From Huiozyma naganishii CBS 8797 (taxonomy: Eukaryota; Ascomycota; Saccharomycetes; Saccharomycetales; Saccharomycetaceae), in assembly GCF_000348985.1 (NCBI RefSeq), contig NC_035923.1, positions 558,001 through 622,000 on the forward strand: a stretch of DNA of 64,000 nucleotides, written 5' to 3'. Position 1 is the first letter of the stretch. Each line of letters begins with the position of its first letter. A model generated the notes under the pieces. That model did not search any database. It saw only the letters and a list, made by a program, of their open reading frames with translations, and was not told where the DNA came from. Shown here in pieces: positions 22,098 to 32,440 of this stretch. A program made the translations under genes and the position numbers.

Positions 22098-23438
22098 ATG
22101 TTTGTTTCACCGCCACCAGCGACTCTAATGAGCCAAGTGCTTCAAAGGAAACATTCAAAGAAAAATTCAGACACACAAAGTAATAACATCGGCTTACAAC
22201 CGATTGTGGAAGAAAATAATTCAGAACATTCTATCATGACGGGTGCACCCTCCATGTATGATCCAACAGCACTCCAGCAGCAGCAGCTGAACAAAAATGG
22301 CACTGATTTTGTCAGCGCCCCACCAGAGTATGCGGACAGAGCAAGGTCTGAGATTAGAAAGAGGTTACTCCCACCAAACAGCAATAATGTTAGGTCTGCA
22401 AGGTCCTCGTCTCATACGAGCAGTAGGTCAGTGACGTCAAGAAACACGAACGATCGTGCAAGTATTGATCACAGGAGTCTAGCGTCAGACGATGCATCCT
22501 CGTACCAATCGAGTATCTTTTCGCATCCATCCACGATGTTCACACAATCGAGTGGAGACATTGGCCTGACGCCTGTAAGCACATGCGAGATCACAACTGC
22601 GAAATTCATTACACATGTGACACTAGAGGAGGCTCTACCGAAGACATTCTTTGACATGTACACAGCCGAAGTATTGATGTCGGATCCGACGACAGTGCTG
22701 CCCAACGGCAGACCGAGCTTTACGAAGAGGGAACTGCTGGACTGGGATCTCAACGATATAAGGTCTTTACTGATTGTAGAGAAGTCGCGACCGGAATGGG
22801 GCAGCCAGTTACCTGAGGTAACCACGAGTGGACCAAACTTGCCCCAATTCAGACTGCAATTACTGCCACTAAACGCAACTGATAACTGTATCATAACGAC
22901 TCTAGTCAGTTCAGATCTTTACTTGGAGGCACACCTGGATTACGAATTCAAACTAACCAGTGCCAAATATACAGTTGCTGCGGCACGGAAGAGACATGAG
23001 CAAATGACGGGCCGCAATGAGGCTGTAATGCATTTGAGTAAACCGGAATGGAGAAACATCATAGAGAATTATCTACTGAACGTCGCAGTGGAGGCTCAAT
23101 GTCGCTTCGACTTCAAGCAAAGATGCTCCGAGTACAGGAAATGGAAACTTCAGCAGTCGAATCTAAAGAGACCGGATATGCCTCCACCAAAAATGATACC
23201 GTCAAGGAAAGCCATGCAAAACAATCTACTGAAAATGACCCTAATGAAAAACCTTCACAACAGCTCTCAACAGGCCAATAGTAGCGCAACGACTCAGGGA
23301 GAGATGAACGAGTTTCATAACGATCAAGGACAGAAAATTTCGTTGACTCCAGAGGAGAAAGCTAATATATGGGCTCACTGCCAGACTCAGGTATACCAGA
23401 GATTGGGGCTTGATTGGAAGCCGGATTGTGTGAAATAA
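22098..23438 (+). CDS. STD1: Glucose-signalling regulator, Std1/Mth1 type
   Basis: Std1 and Mth1 are paralogues that bind the Snf3/Rgt2 sensor tails and support the repressor Rgt1 in low glucose; Std1 also stimulates Snf1. 446 residues (S. cerevisiae Std1 444, Mth1 433). The family N-terminus MFVSPPPAT is intact. A Ser/Asn-rich region (about 15-160) leads to the conserved domain (about 165-446) with [39 protein letters not shown] and [19 protein letters not shown]5 next to it matches STD1; PMP3 two genes on matches MTH1, so the gene represents the pair before its split. Regulation probably includes Rgt1 feedback. Confidence 0.93.
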   Translation: MFVSPPPATLMSQVLQRKHSKKNSDTQSNNIGLQPIVEENNSEHSIMTGAPSMYDPTALQQQQLNKNGTDFVSAPPEYADRARSEIRKRLLPPNSNNVRSARSSSHTSSRSVTSRNTNDRASIDHRSLASDDASSYQSSIFSHPSTMFTQSSGDIGLTPVSTCEITTAKFITHVTLEEALPKTFFDMYTAEVLMSDPTTVLPNGRPSFTKRELLDWDLNDIRSLLIVEKSRPEWGSQLPEVTTSGPNLPQFRLQLLPLNATDNCIITTLVSSDLYLEAHLDYEFKLTSAKYTVAAARKRHEQMTGRNEAVMHLSKPEWRNIIENYLLNVAVEAQCRFDFKQRCSEYRKWKLQQSNLKRPDMPPPKMIPSRKAMQNNLLKMTLMKNLHNSSQQANSSATTQGEMNEFHNDQGQKISLTPEEKANIWAHCQTQVYQRLGLDWKPDCVK

Positions 23439-24007
23439 ACACGTTGTCAAAAATATACGTTCCGTAGTGGATTTCCTTCGCCCTCCACTCCACTAATATT
23501 CAGGCATCGAAGAAATGCAGACTCACTGCGACATGAACAAATATTCAATCCCATGAATAATTTAAGTTCATAATTAAATATAGATAACATTCATAACTAT
23601 TAAGTAATAAAAAATTATAACTGGACAAGTATTACCTTGTCCAGCCAGCATATTTAAAAACTTATTAAGATCGTAGATCAGAGAATACCCCTGAAGCCAT
23701 GGGTGCTACAAAAGAAACTAGAACTGCTTTAAAAATCCCACCTAGTAGTAATTTTCAAGCGTACTTCCTGCAGTAGCTGCACTGTTAACCTTGTGGTTCA
23801 ACTGTTATTTAGTGTAGTTTCTTACCCGAATGGACCCTTTCCTTAAAAAAGTCGTTCTTCTTCTTTTTCGATCTCAAATTTCTTCTGGAATAAAAAAATA
23901 AAAGTAAGATGTATTGTAGCGATGTCCACTTATTGTATCCCCATACATGGCTGTATCTATTCTAAAGAGGGCCAGACTACTTTATATAGGCGCAAACAAA
24001 AAACGCA
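23439..24007. other. Intergenic STD1-MTH1 / DBP5
   Basis: AT-rich 3' region then the DBP5 promoter, with TTTATATAGG near 23981. No gene or RNA recognised. Confidence 0.5.
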
Positions 24008-25489
24008 ATGTCTGATTCCAGCAAGGAGAATGCTGCTGATTTACTAGCATCTTTGAAAATTGATGAAGCAGAAAAGAAGGCGCCATCCAATGCGTCTTCC
24101 TCGCTCGCGGATAGAATTGCAGCTGAGAAGAAGAAACACGCTGCCAACATTGACAAGAAATCCGAAGTGAAGGTGTCAGACGATGACAAGAAGGGGGAAC
24201 CTAAGAAGAAAGTTGCAGAGGAGGACTCGAATCTAGTCAATTCTGAATATGAAGTGAAAGTGAAGCTGGCCGATATCCAAGCTGATCCGAACTCGCCGCT
24301 GTTCAGTGTGAAGTCTTTTGACCAGCTAGGGTTGACCCCTGAGTTACTGAAGGGTGTCTATGCTATGAAGTTCCAAAAACCTTCCAAGATCCAGGAGAGA
24401 GCTCTCCCCCTGCTGTTGCATAACCCTCCGAAGAACATGATTGCGCAATCCCAATCCGGTACCGGTAAGACTGCTGCCTTCTCGCTAACGATGCTTTCCC
24501 GGGTGGATTTATCTCTTGGGGAGTGTTGCCAAGCTATCTGTCTAGCCCCCTCGAGAGAATTGGCGAGGCAGACACTAGAAGTCATCCAAGAGATGGGCAA
24601 GTTCACCAAGATCAAATCCCAGCTGATTGTCCCTGATTCCTTTGAGAAGGGCCAGCAGATTCTGGCGCATATCGTTGTTGGTACGCCCGGTACCATATTA
24701 GACCTGATGCGTAGGAAGCGGCTTGACGTGAACTCTGTCAAGATTTTTGTACTTGACGAGGCGGACAACATGTTGGACAAGCAAGGTCTAGGGGATCAGT
24801 GTTTACGTGTGAAAAAGTTCTTACCAAAGAACGCGCAACTTGTGTTATTCAGTGCTACTTTCGCTGAACAAGTGCGTTCATACGCGAAGAAAGTGGTCCC
24901 CGAGGCGAACACTTTGGAATTACAAAGAAACGAGGTCAATGTGAAGGCGATCAAGCAGTTGTACATGGACTGTAACGATGAGAAGCATAAGTACGAGGTT
25001 CTGTGCGAGCTTTATGGGTTATTGACCATTGGGTCATCTATCATCTTCGTACAGACGAAGAAGACCGCCAATGTGTTGTACGCCAGGTTGAAACAGGAGG
25101 GTCACCAAGTATCCATTTTGCACGGTGATTTGCAGAGTCAGGATAGAGATAGATTAATTGATGATTTCCGAGAGGGCAGATCCAAAGTGTTAATCACGAC
25201 CAACGTGTTGGCGCGTGGTATCGATATCCCCTCTGTGTCCATGGTGGTGAACTACGATTTACCTACTCTGGCGAACGGCGATGCTGACCCTGCGACGTAC
25301 ATACACCGGATCGGGAGAACCGGTAGGTTTGGGAGAAGAGGTGTGGCCATCTCGTTTGTCTCGGACAAGAAATCCTTCAACACGCTTTCGACTATTCAAA
25401 AATACTTTGGCGACATTGAGATGACGCGTGTTCCTACTGACGACTGGGACGAGGTCGAAGAGATCGTCAAAAAGGTGTTAAAGGAATGA
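24008..25489 (+). CDS. DBP5: DEAD-box RNA helicase Dbp5
   Basis: ATPase at the cytoplasmic face of the nuclear pore that remodels exported mRNPs (with Gle1 and inositol hexakisphosphate) and acts in translation termination. 493 residues; S. cerevisiae has 482, the extra length being in the Lys-rich N-terminal extension (residues 20-72). Motifs: Q motif with KFQKPSKIQERALP (121-134), Walker A AQSQSGTGKT (146-155), PSRELA, DEAD at 250-253, SAT at 282-284, and motif VI HRIGRTGRFGRRG. The C-terminus DDWDEVEEIVKKVLKE is conserved. Confidence 0.98.
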   Translation: MSDSSKENAADLLASLKIDEAEKKAPSNASSSLADRIAAEKKKHAANIDKKSEVKVSDDDKKGEPKKKVAEEDSNLVNSEYEVKVKLADIQADPNSPLFSVKSFDQLGLTPELLKGVYAMKFQKPSKIQERALPLLLHNPPKNMIAQSQSGTGKTAAFSLTMLSRVDLSLGECCQAICLAPSRELARQTLEVIQEMGKFTKIKSQLIVPDSFEKGQQILAHIVVGTPGTILDLMRRKRLDVNSVKIFVLDEADNMLDKQGLGDQCLRVKKFLPKNAQLVLFSATFAEQVRSYAKKVVPEANTLELQRNEVNVKAIKQLYMDCNDEKHKYEVLCELYGLLTIGSSIIFVQTKKTANVLYARLKQEGHQVSILHGDLQSQDRDRLIDDFREGRSKVLITTNVLARGIDIPSVSMVVNYDLPTLANGDADPATYIHRIGRTGRFGRRGVAISFVSDKKSFNTLSTIQKYFGDIEMTRVPTDDWDEVEEIVKKVLKE

Positions 25490-26256
25490 AAACCTGCGTA
25501 CCGCTGTCATCCCCCCTTCCCCCCCTACCCCAGCACCATATAATTAATCGACAGCAGCGCATGTGTTCTGCAAAATTACGTACTCAAGACTTACTTACAT
25601 ATACATATGCGCAGAGCCCGACCGAACGCGGACGGGAGGGTCCACCGGCTCCACCGGCTCCACTCAAACAGCCAGATCTGGGACCTTCGCCCGAGACGCT
25701 TACCTAACGGTACAGCGTCGCCCTCCTACATAATAACCAATCTGCCTCCCCCCCTATATATCCGCTTCTTGAAGGGACCTCATCACCGGTGTAAAACCGC
25801 CCAGAAGCTGCAGGGTGTGGGTGTGGATTGCCCGAGAAAAGGGGAGCCGCTGTCTAACGCAAGAGGGAAACTTACGCCACGGACGTGTACACCGCTACAG
25901 AGGGACAAGACACTGGTGTGTACCGCGGCTCGGTAGTCTCCGTCGTTAAAGGGGCCAAGAGAACTGCTTTTACCGGGTTTCCGGGATACCGCTCTATGCA
26001 TGTGTTTACCCGTTTCCCTCAGTGGCGCCGACGCATTGTCTTTCCGCTTATAGAAGCAGAAAACAACATAAAACGGAAAAAGTCAGGGAAGAGAAGGAAA
26101 AAAACAGTGCCGAAAACAGAACGCGAGTATATAAAGGAATGAGCGATTACTTGATATTCGGGAATGTCCCTGAGTTTTCCGTTAGTCGAAGGTGTGTAGT
26201 TGTTTAGCCACACACACACACACACACACACAACAACACACAACAACACACACATA
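25490..26256 (+). promoter_or_regulatory. PMP3 promoter region with STRE-type sites
   Basis: Holds three stress-response-element cores: CCCCT at 25751-25755, AGGGG at 25840-25844 and 25950-25954, and a TATA box TATATAAA at 26128-26135, about 120 bases before the PMP3 start. PMP3 orthologues respond to stress, so Msn2/4 control is plausible. Several frames are open across this GC-rich stretch, but none resembles a known protein. Confidence 0.45.
26210..26254 (+). repeat. CA-rich microsatellite in PMP3 leader
   Basis: (CA)n run with CAACAACACA units immediately upstream of the PMP3 ATG, likely in the 5' untranslated region. Confidence 0.9.
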
Positions 26257-26427
26257 ATGGACTCTTCCAAGGTTATCAACATTATATTAGCTCTCTTCCT
26301 ACCTCCTGTCTCCGTCTATCTAGTTAAGGGATGGGGTACCGCCTGTATAGTGGACATTGTCCTAACTATCTGTGCTTTCTTCCCAGGTATGCTATACGCG
26401 CTATACATCGTTTTGCAAGAGGATTAA
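26257..26427 (+). CDS. PMP3: Small plasma-membrane proteolipid Pmp3
   Basis: 56-residue UPF0057/PMP3 family protein of the plasma membrane that limits cation influx and keeps the membrane hyperpolarised. Two hydrophobic helices (about 8-27 and 32-52) flank the family signature: LPPVSVYLVKGWG, then CIVDIVLTICAFFPGMLYAL. The ATG at 26257 gives the family's usual length (55 in S. cerevisiae). In S. cerevisiae PMP3 (YDR276C) lies directly beside MTH1; here DBP5 stands between, as a merged ancestral order predicts. Confidence 0.95.
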   Translation: MDSSKVINIILALFLPPVSVYLVKGWGTACIVDIVLTICAFFPGMLYALYIVLQED

Positions 26428-26841
26428 ACAGCTAAAATTGCGTGCTGTACTCGGTCCGCCCGCTATTCCCGATTAACGGATGCTATTAGCTCTGCTTTTT
26501 CGAAGTAGGGCTGGAGGTGGATCTCTTCTTTTTCCTTTTTATTTCTAACTTCTGTTTCTCCGTCTTTTCAGAAAGTGTTGTCAGTTCCATTTCTGTCGCA
26601 GTTATTGATGCCAATAGTATATGTATATATATATAGCAACAGCCACACCTTTCTCGCATTCTCGAGAAAACTAATATATTTTTAATACAAGGCTTTATTG
26701 GATTACCCTTACTATTTCAAGCCGTGGAAACGTTAAGTTCATCCATGGCAGCATATACTTACACATGTTTCTGTTGTAAATTGTCGTTATATATATATAT
26801 ATAGTGGGTGGGTGTATGTACAGATGAGGCACAGAGTGCTC
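26428..26841. other. Convergent intergenic PMP3 / TOM6
   Basis: Shared 3' region with TA-repeat tracts (about 26620-26635 and 26789-26803), which in yeast act as 3'-end efficiency elements on both strands. No gene seen. Confidence 0.5.
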
Positions 26842-27027
26842 TCATAGTTGTGGGGCCAACATTTCCATCAGTGGAGACTGGATGAAACATATCCCAGCAA
26901 CGAAAAGGGTACCGTTCAATAACACAGTGTACGCGGGGGTTTCCTTGAACTGCTCGAATTTGCTCTTGGGTTGCTTTGGGGCAGCACCCGCATCACCCAA
27001 ACCTGGCATTCCAAACATTGCAGACAT
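26842..27027 (-). CDS. TOM6: Mitochondrial import subunit Tom6
   Basis: 61-residue small subunit of the outer-membrane TOM translocase that stabilises association of Tom40 with Tom22. The N-terminus is cytosolic (MFGMPGLGDAG, KQPKSKFEQFKETP), followed by one membrane helix (about 32-53, LNGTLFVAGICFIQSPLMEM) and the invariant end LAPQL. Length is identical to the S. cerevisiae protein (YOR045W). It lies between PMP3 and the IRC23/BSC2-like gene, as expected. Confidence 0.96.
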   Translation of the reverse strand: MSAMFGMPGLGDAGAAPKQPKSKFEQFKETPAYTVLLNGTLFVAGICFIQSPLMEMLAPQL

Positions 27028-27489
27028 CGCGACACAGTATACTTCTTTGATATGCCTTCAACAACAGCCTCGAACACACGTTCTCTCTTTTGCGGTTCCT
27101 CTTTCAACCGGTTTTGTTGTTTCTTACTCACAAAAAACATCACCTTACACGGAGATCGTGTATAGCGATAACTTTGCAAACGGGACCGATGCCCTCCCCC
27201 ATGAGCACTGGGCAACCTGAGGGTTACAATGATAGATTAGATGAGTACATTTAAATGTGTGATGGGACCACAGTGAGGATCTGTGGTGTGTAGATCAACT
27301 GTTATATAAAATGTCTTTTCACTTATGTCCCTTACCGTTTTTTAATTTGATCCATGTGAGGGGGTTTGCTCCCCGCCACTACAATAATGAATAGCTATAA
27401 TGTTGATCGCTAGGTGCATCTGCAAATGCCAAGTGTCTCTCGGAATACTTGCAGCAAGCGAAAAAAAGAGAATAAAAGATGGCAGCGGT
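27028..27489. other. Intergenic upstream of TOM6
   Basis: TOM6 promoter and 3' region of the IRC23/BSC2-like gene. The A-rich and T-rich stretch at about 27303-27350 is the only feature. No gene seen. Confidence 0.5.
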
Positions 27490-27864
27490 TCAGTGATTCG
27501 AAAACCTGGTGTACAACCTCCTAATAGCGTGCTTAACCACGGCCACGGACTGCTTTTCCCCCGTGTCCGCCTCGGACAGTCGTACACTAGCAGTCTTGTT
27601 TCTGTACTCAGGCCTCCGTTCCTGACTTTGATGTGTATACATTTTGGTGTTGATCCCCGAATGTCGCCTCGATGCGTGCCTTCTCTTGACTTCGTACTGC
27701 AAACAGCGAGCGTAGTACCGGACCAGACGGTATACGTACAATCCAAGATCTAGCAAATAAAACATCGAGACGGGGACCAGCACACCGAGACACCCGACGT
27801 ACGCTGTCATCCGGATGCAGTACGACAGCACAGCAAATACTTGCAAAGGAAGCGATCCTATCAT
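27490..27864 (-). CDS. Small membrane protein, IRC23/BSC2-like
   Basis: 124 residues from the ATG at 27864. Two hydrophobic segments (about 6-28 and 30-50) precede a basic, Arg-rich C-terminal tail. Between TOM6 and WHI2 on this strand S. cerevisiae has IRC23 (YOR044W, 157 residues), and BSC2 (YDR275W) is its duplicate. The identification rests mainly on this position and the short two-helix layout. The reading frame stays open upstream of the ATG and remains protein-like to 27915 but has no ATG, so the true N-terminus may be longer and reached by splicing. Function unknown; Irc23 is reported at the ER. Confidence 0.6.
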   Translation of the reverse strand: MIGSLPLQVFAVLSYCIRMTAYVGCLGVLVPVSMFYLLDLGLYVYRLVRYYARCLQYEVKRRHASRRHSGINTKMYTHQSQERRPEYRNKTASVRLSEADTGEKQSVAVVKHAIRRLYTRFSNH

Positions 27865-28399
27865 ATCTTGCAGCAAGTTCAATTTTTCTTTTAATTCCCA
27901 GTATTCCCACCTCTTCCTGTGTTATGTTTTTGTATTTAAGTTAGTGAATGTTATAGTCTCACTTATAAAGCCATCTAAATAGCTTGTGTATCCCCACTCA
28001 ACTTGCTTGATGGAAGTCTGACCTCCAGGGAAGCAACCGTCCCATCATTAAATAGTGACACAATGGAACTTCTTGTAGTCATGTCTTTTTTTTTTCTCAG
28101 TTTTTCTTTTTGTACCGTGCCGTACGAGGCGACTGTTCAATTAAGATCGATTGCAGATTGGGGCTACGATAAGCCCACTCTTGTGCAATTCGAGTATAGT
28201 AGTACGTAATAAATGGATGTCTTTTCAATCCTCGATGTTTCGTCTATACATTTAACAAAAAAACACATACACGCACAATTGTGGTAGTATGCGAAGGTAT
28301 GGATGGGAACAATCAACAAAAAAAAGGGAAAAGAACGAAGATAGACGGTACCGGAGAGGAGCCATCGATAGTATACTATGCTGTCACGACTTTTGCAAC
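27865..28399. other. Intergenic IRC23/BSC2-like / WHI2
   Basis: Tandem intergenic region on the minus strand. It contains intron-like signals (GTATGT at 28270-28265, CACTAAC at 27946-27940, AG at 27918-27917) that could join an ATG at 28365 to the downstream frame. Otherwise nothing recognised. Confidence 0.4.
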
Positions 28400-29992
28400 T
28401 CACTGTACACCAATGACACTCAATTCTAACGTCCACACCCGACGGATATGTAGTCGTACGGGTACGCGTACTTTGTTCAGTTCAGTCTCTATGTCTGCAC
28501 TGGCGGGCAGTTTCAGCCGCATCGTGCGATGCTCTTTATCGGCCCAATCCCCGTAGATTTCCACGTCCAGGTCTATCTCCTCATCTCCCCACCAACACTT
28601 CCGAGCGGGTTTCCTCCAAAACAGCAGCAGTTTAGCGTTTATATCCGGTTTCGGTACCAGGTCGTACACTCTGGGCATCTCCCCGAGGGAACCGTTGCTT
28701 GCAGCTCTTGCCTGAGAGTTGCTCCGCGATTGGGACTGCATGCGTACGTTGTTCGCCAGCGCGGACAGCCGAGACTTCCTCTTCTCCTTGCCCTTTGTGC
28801 CCGTGATGACGTTGCTTGTCGTCGACGCTAAGTTGTTAGTGATCCCTGTCGTAGTGGCAGAACTTCTCATCGGGGTCAGCACCGTGTTACTGTTACTGTT
28901 GTTCCCCGATATGTAGTTTTTGAGGGACCTTGACGAGGACGTTGGGGTCAATTTATTAGCGTTGTTGTCCTCCATGTTCTGGAGTTGGATTGCACGTTCC
29001 TTGAGCCACTGGGATTTAACCTCCTCCAATGTGTCCCTGAATTCCTGTGTAGTCTCGTTGGCCAATCTACAAAGGGACAAAGAGCTGATCACTGTCTTGC
29101 CCCCCTCCTGTGTCCTGTTCCCCCACTGTGACTTCTCATCAAACCCAGACGAGCAAAGCATGTCCATGAGGTGCTGTTCCGCTGGCCCCAGTTTCTTCTC
29201 CTTCCGCGCGTCGACAGGTTTCCTGATATCGTAGTTCTGGTACTTCAGTCTGTTCGACGAGAAGAGCCCCTGAAATATCGAACTCTTGTCGCTCAAGTAA
29301 CTGCCCGCAGCTACTTTCACCTGTGCCATGAAATGATGCAATAAGTCGTCATTGTTGTCGTTGATCTGCTCCTGCGTCAAGTTCGGGTTCGCAGCGGCCT
29401 CAAATTCGAACTTCTCCCGCGGAACGCAGTAGTAGTCCAGGTCCTCGCGAAGCACTATAATAACCGGGTTCTGGTGCAACAGGTCGTGTTCGCCGGCCTT
29501 CCCTGAAGAGATGGATTCTGTGCCACTGTTGTTGTTACTATTGCCGCTCCCAAACCCGAAGAACCCCTTCGCTGACTTGACCAAGTTGTTGGAACTACTC
29601 CTTTCAAACAGTTTCTCTACTGGGTGGTTCACCAAGTCGTCGTGCGCCTTCGTGAAAACCTCCATGATGTACTCGAAGCAGTCCGGTGCGAAATTGACAA
29701 TGTACACCTCGTCCTCTGGAGTCAAATTCGTGATGATTTGCCCATCCCTATCCAGAAACACACCGGAGGGGAACAAACACAGCAGCAGGGATTCGGGCAA
29801 CGACATCAACTGGTCCCGCGTGATGAAGTAGTGGTTCTCCTGTATGTTCAAATGGATCAGCGAACTCCCGTACGCATCGTCCCCGCTCTCGTAATAGTTC
29901 TGGTTCGGATCCCCTCCGTACCGTGGATCCTGCAGGAGCGGACTCCCGGACCCGCCGCCGCTCTGGGGCACCTGTGTGATTATATTCTGCAT
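28400..29992 (-). CDS. WHI2: Stress-response and TORC1 regulator Whi2
   Basis: 530 residues from the ATG at 29992 (S. cerevisiae 486). Whi2 works with phosphatases Psr1/Psr2 to activate Msn2 and to limit TORC1 when amino acids are low; its BTB-like fold resembles KCTD proteins. The domain begins DSLIHLNIQENHYFITRDQL-like here (SSLIHLNIQENHYFITRDQL, about 43-62) and continues through LLLCLFPSGVFLDRDG and VYIVNFAPDCFEYIMEVFTK. The C-terminal conserved part has VYDLVPKPDINAKLLLFWRK and ends LHIRRVWTLELSVIGVQ. Between them are Asn/Ser-rich linkers longer than in S. cerevisiae, which explains the size. Confidence 0.96.
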   Translation of the reverse strand: MQNIITQVPQSGGGSGSPLLQDPRYGGDPNQNYYESGDDAYGSSLIHLNIQENHYFITRDQLMSLPESLLLCLFPSGVFLDRDGQIITNLTPEDEVYIVNFAPDCFEYIMEVFTKAHDDLVNHPVEKLFERSSSNNLVKSAKGFFGFGSGNSNNNSGTESISSGKAGEHDLLHQNPVIIVLREDLDYYCVPREKFEFEAAANPNLTQEQINDNNDDLLHHFMAQVKVAAGSYLSDKSSIFQGLFSSNRLKYQNYDIRKPVDARKEKKLGPAEQHLMDMLCSSGFDEKSQWGNRTQEGGKTVISSLSLCRLANETTQEFRDTLEEVKSQWLKERAIQLQNMEDNNANKLTPTSSSRSLKNYISGNNSNSNTVLTPMRSSATTTGITNNLASTTSNVITGTKGKEKRKSRLSALANNVRMQSQSRSNSQARAASNGSLGEMPRVYDLVPKPDINAKLLLFWRKPARKCWWGDEEIDLDVEIYGDWADKEHRTMRLKLPASADIETELNKVRVPVRLHIRRVWTLELSVIGVQ

Positions 29993-31021
29993 TGCAACTG
30001 CTCTTGTGCGATTCAATCAACCAACCAACCTACAACACAATGCACAGCCCTCTGTTCGTAACTGCACCACAGCCGATTCCCAACCGTCACACACAAACAC
30101 AACGACTCGTGCGTTACTTGCTTCTCTGTCGTCACACGTCCTTTATCTCTCTCTTCCTCCAATTGCAAATTTTCACCAACTTTTTTCTGTTTTTTCGTTC
30201 TGTGTCTTTTTAACGCAAAAAAATAAAAACACGCACGAAACGAAGGGCGACGTGGTAAGAAGAGGCAGTGGGAGTGGGAGAGTGAGTGTATGGTATCTGC
30301 TGGGGGTATCAAAGCGAGAGGGTCTGTATATAGAGAGAGACAGACGCAAAAAAAATATCTTTACGGAAACGCAAACGAATTCCCTCCCACAAAGCACGCC
30401 TGTAGTAAACCTTATCTTGTACCTACATATTCAGAAGGATTGCCATGCAAGAAGACGGTGAATGGGAAACTTGGCTGGTTTTTGCGGTCTCTACGTAGAA
30501 TAAATCGGAGGTTGCATTACTGAATAGGGGCAGGAGAAAGAGAGAAAAAACTAGTAGCACTTTAACTACAATTACAACGGCACATCCCACTGTGAAATTA
30601 ACACTGTATCGATACAAGCTCTGTTTCTGTGTCCTCTTCCCTTGCCCGTTAGGCTAACCGTGCAATGAGTGTAGTGGTTAAAACCCTAATCGTTTTAACT
30701 GCAATTTCTGCGTCAGAAAACGACTATTTTCGTCATTTTTTCTGTTAAAAGAGGCATAAAAGAGACGGCAAGACAACAAGACGACGACACGTTCTGTATT
30801 CTAACTCTTGAACGAAGAGTCAGCAGTCCAAGCCGCATTATTTCCATATAAATATATTATCTGCTGATGAATAAACAAAACACCTAAACTTATCTACATT
30901 ATCTGAATATACTCGGTGATAATAGCTAACAATAGTTGTTATCATTCCAGTACTGAAGATTAGTGAAAATTGTTTCTGATAACGATAATATTGATGGTAG
31001 CAGTAGTAGTAGTAGTACGTT
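29993..31021. other. Intergenic WHI2 / CUE5
   Basis: 1-kb WHI2 promoter and CUE5 3' region, both on the minus strand. It is rich in CT/GA and CA tracts, and a (GTA)n microsatellite at about 30998-31017 touches the CUE5 stop region. Open frames on both strands look like low-complexity artefacts. No gene or tRNA found. Confidence 0.5.
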
Positions 31022-32440
31022 CTAAAGCTCATCCTCAGTGTTGATGTTGAACTCGTCATCTTGGTCGTCAAGTTCAATACCGGTCTTCGTCTTCGCCTCC
31101 GTCTTGCCCTTAGTGGTGCCAGGTGCACTCGTCGCGTTTACTTTTGTAGGTGTCGTAGTCGCCTCAGAGGCAAGCGGCTGCCACTGTTTCTTCCCCTTGC
31201 TCGTCTCCGGTGTGTCGATGTACGTCGTCTCGGGGACAACTTTACTCTCGTTGGTTTCGTCGTCGTCGTCACCAGTGTGCGAGTGGGTCCTCTCCCTGGA
31301 GGGCAATTGCGGTGGGATGTCCTCGTCGTCGGATAATTCGCCGGTATTCAAAGAGATGCCGTGACTCTCCAGGGTATCCTCTCCAGCACGGGCACCAAAC
31401 GAATTAAACCTACGTCTCTCGGGTGCCTGCGGTAAGTTCTGTTCCTGCTTGCGAGCCTCGTAGTACTTCAATGCCTCCTGTTGCTCCCGGATCTGTTGAT
31501 TGTCATATGCCAATTGCTCAGCACCTGCGTTGTTCCGCCCGTAGTTGCCACCTTCTTCCTCACCCATCCAGGATTTCGTCACACCACTGAACCAGGACCC
31601 AACTCTCGTAGCAGTGTTCTGTAGGGAACGATTCGCAGCAGCAGCGACCTCGGGGATATCCTTCTCCACAAAATGCGACCAGCTGTCCTCGTCCCCATCC
31701 CCGTAAACTTCCCTGTACTCTCTCTCGCTCATCTGGTGATGTCTCCTTCTCTCCCTGTCCCGTAGACGTGCCTCGTACGCTGCATCGTCCGCGAAATCCT
31801 CTCTCCGAATCCGGGGTCCTGAACGATGGCCCCCACGAGGGGGCCGTTCCCCCTGGCCCCTGTTATACTGTTCGTTCAATTGCCGCGCCAACAATTCATC
31901 TTGCTCGAGCTGTTTCGTATTCTTCGGCGGCAACGGTGGGTCACCCCTACGGATCGGCCGGCTAGGCAACTCGACGTCCTTCCCGGACTCAGGGTCTGAC
32001 AAAAACAGCAGCGCGTTAAACGCCGGGTCCAGTGCCCCCTCTGAGGCAATGATCACCGCCTTAACGTACTGCTCCTCAATATTGGGGAATGCCTCCCTCA
32101 ATTCCACCAGGATCGGGTTCTCCCCTGTCTCCCTCATAGTGGCCACTGCATTAGGGGCACGATTGTCTGCCTTTCTCACGGGCAAAGGTGGACCGTCCTC
32201 CTCCCCGTCAACACCACCACTGCCTCCAGTTTTAACATTGCCACTCTTGGGTGCAGCCTTCAACTCCTCTTTGGCCACTACACTAGGCTCTGGGTCCAGC
32301 AATTGAATAGCTGGAGCTCCCTTTGTGCCGGCCTCTTCTTTACTCGCTTGCGGTTCGGTTGCCTCCAATGGGATTGTTTCCACGGGCTCATCAGGCTTGT
32401 CCTCTGGCACAGCTTCCTTTGATTTAACCGATTCAGACAT
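31022..32440 (-). CDS. CUE5: CUE-domain autophagy adaptor Cue5
   Basis: Ubiquitin-binding receptor that links ubiquitinated aggregates to Atg8 for selective autophagy. 472 residues from the ATG at 32440 (S. cerevisiae 411); an upstream in-frame GTG is not used. The CUE domain (about 100-142) has ELREAFPNIEEQYVKAVIIA and NALLFLSDPE. It is followed by DELLARQLNEQYN and a charged linker. Near the C-terminus ETTYIDTPETSKGKKQWQPL matches the conserved region that carries the Atg8-interacting W-x-x-L motif (WQPL). The N-terminal acidic region contains PPLPVRK. Confidence 0.95.
   Translation of the reverse strand: MSESVKSKEAVPEDKPDEPVETIPLEATEPQASKEEAGTKGAPAIQLLDPEPSVVAKEELKAAPKSGNVKTGGSGGVDGEEDGPPLPVRKADNRAPNAVATMRETGENPILVELREAFPNIEEQYVKAVIIASEGALDPAFNALLFLSDPESGKDVELPSRPIRRGDPPLPPKNTKQLEQDELLARQLNEQYNRGQGERPPRGGHRSGPRIRREDFADDAAYEARLRDRERRRHHQMSEREYREVYGDGDEDSWSHFVEKDIPEVAAAANRSLQNTATRVGSWFSGVTKSWMGEEEGGNYGRNNAGAEQLAYDNQQIREQQEALKYYEARKQEQNLPQAPERRRFNSFGARAGEDTLESHGISLNTGELSDDEDIPPQLPSRERTHSHTGDDDDETNESKVVPETTYIDTPETSKGKKQWQPLASEATTTPTKVNATSAPGTTKGKTEAKTKTGIELDDQDDEFNINTEDEL

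Noticed and set aside
25607..26142. Overlapping plus-strand frames upstream of PMP3
   Set aside because: GC-rich promoter DNA with no stop codons by chance; no recognisable protein, and STRE and TATA signals fit a promoter.
28164..28436. Minus-strand 90-codon frame between WHI2 and the IRC23/BSC2-like gene
   Set aside because: No ATG context or similarity; it overlaps the WHI2 3' end and is better explained as noncoding.
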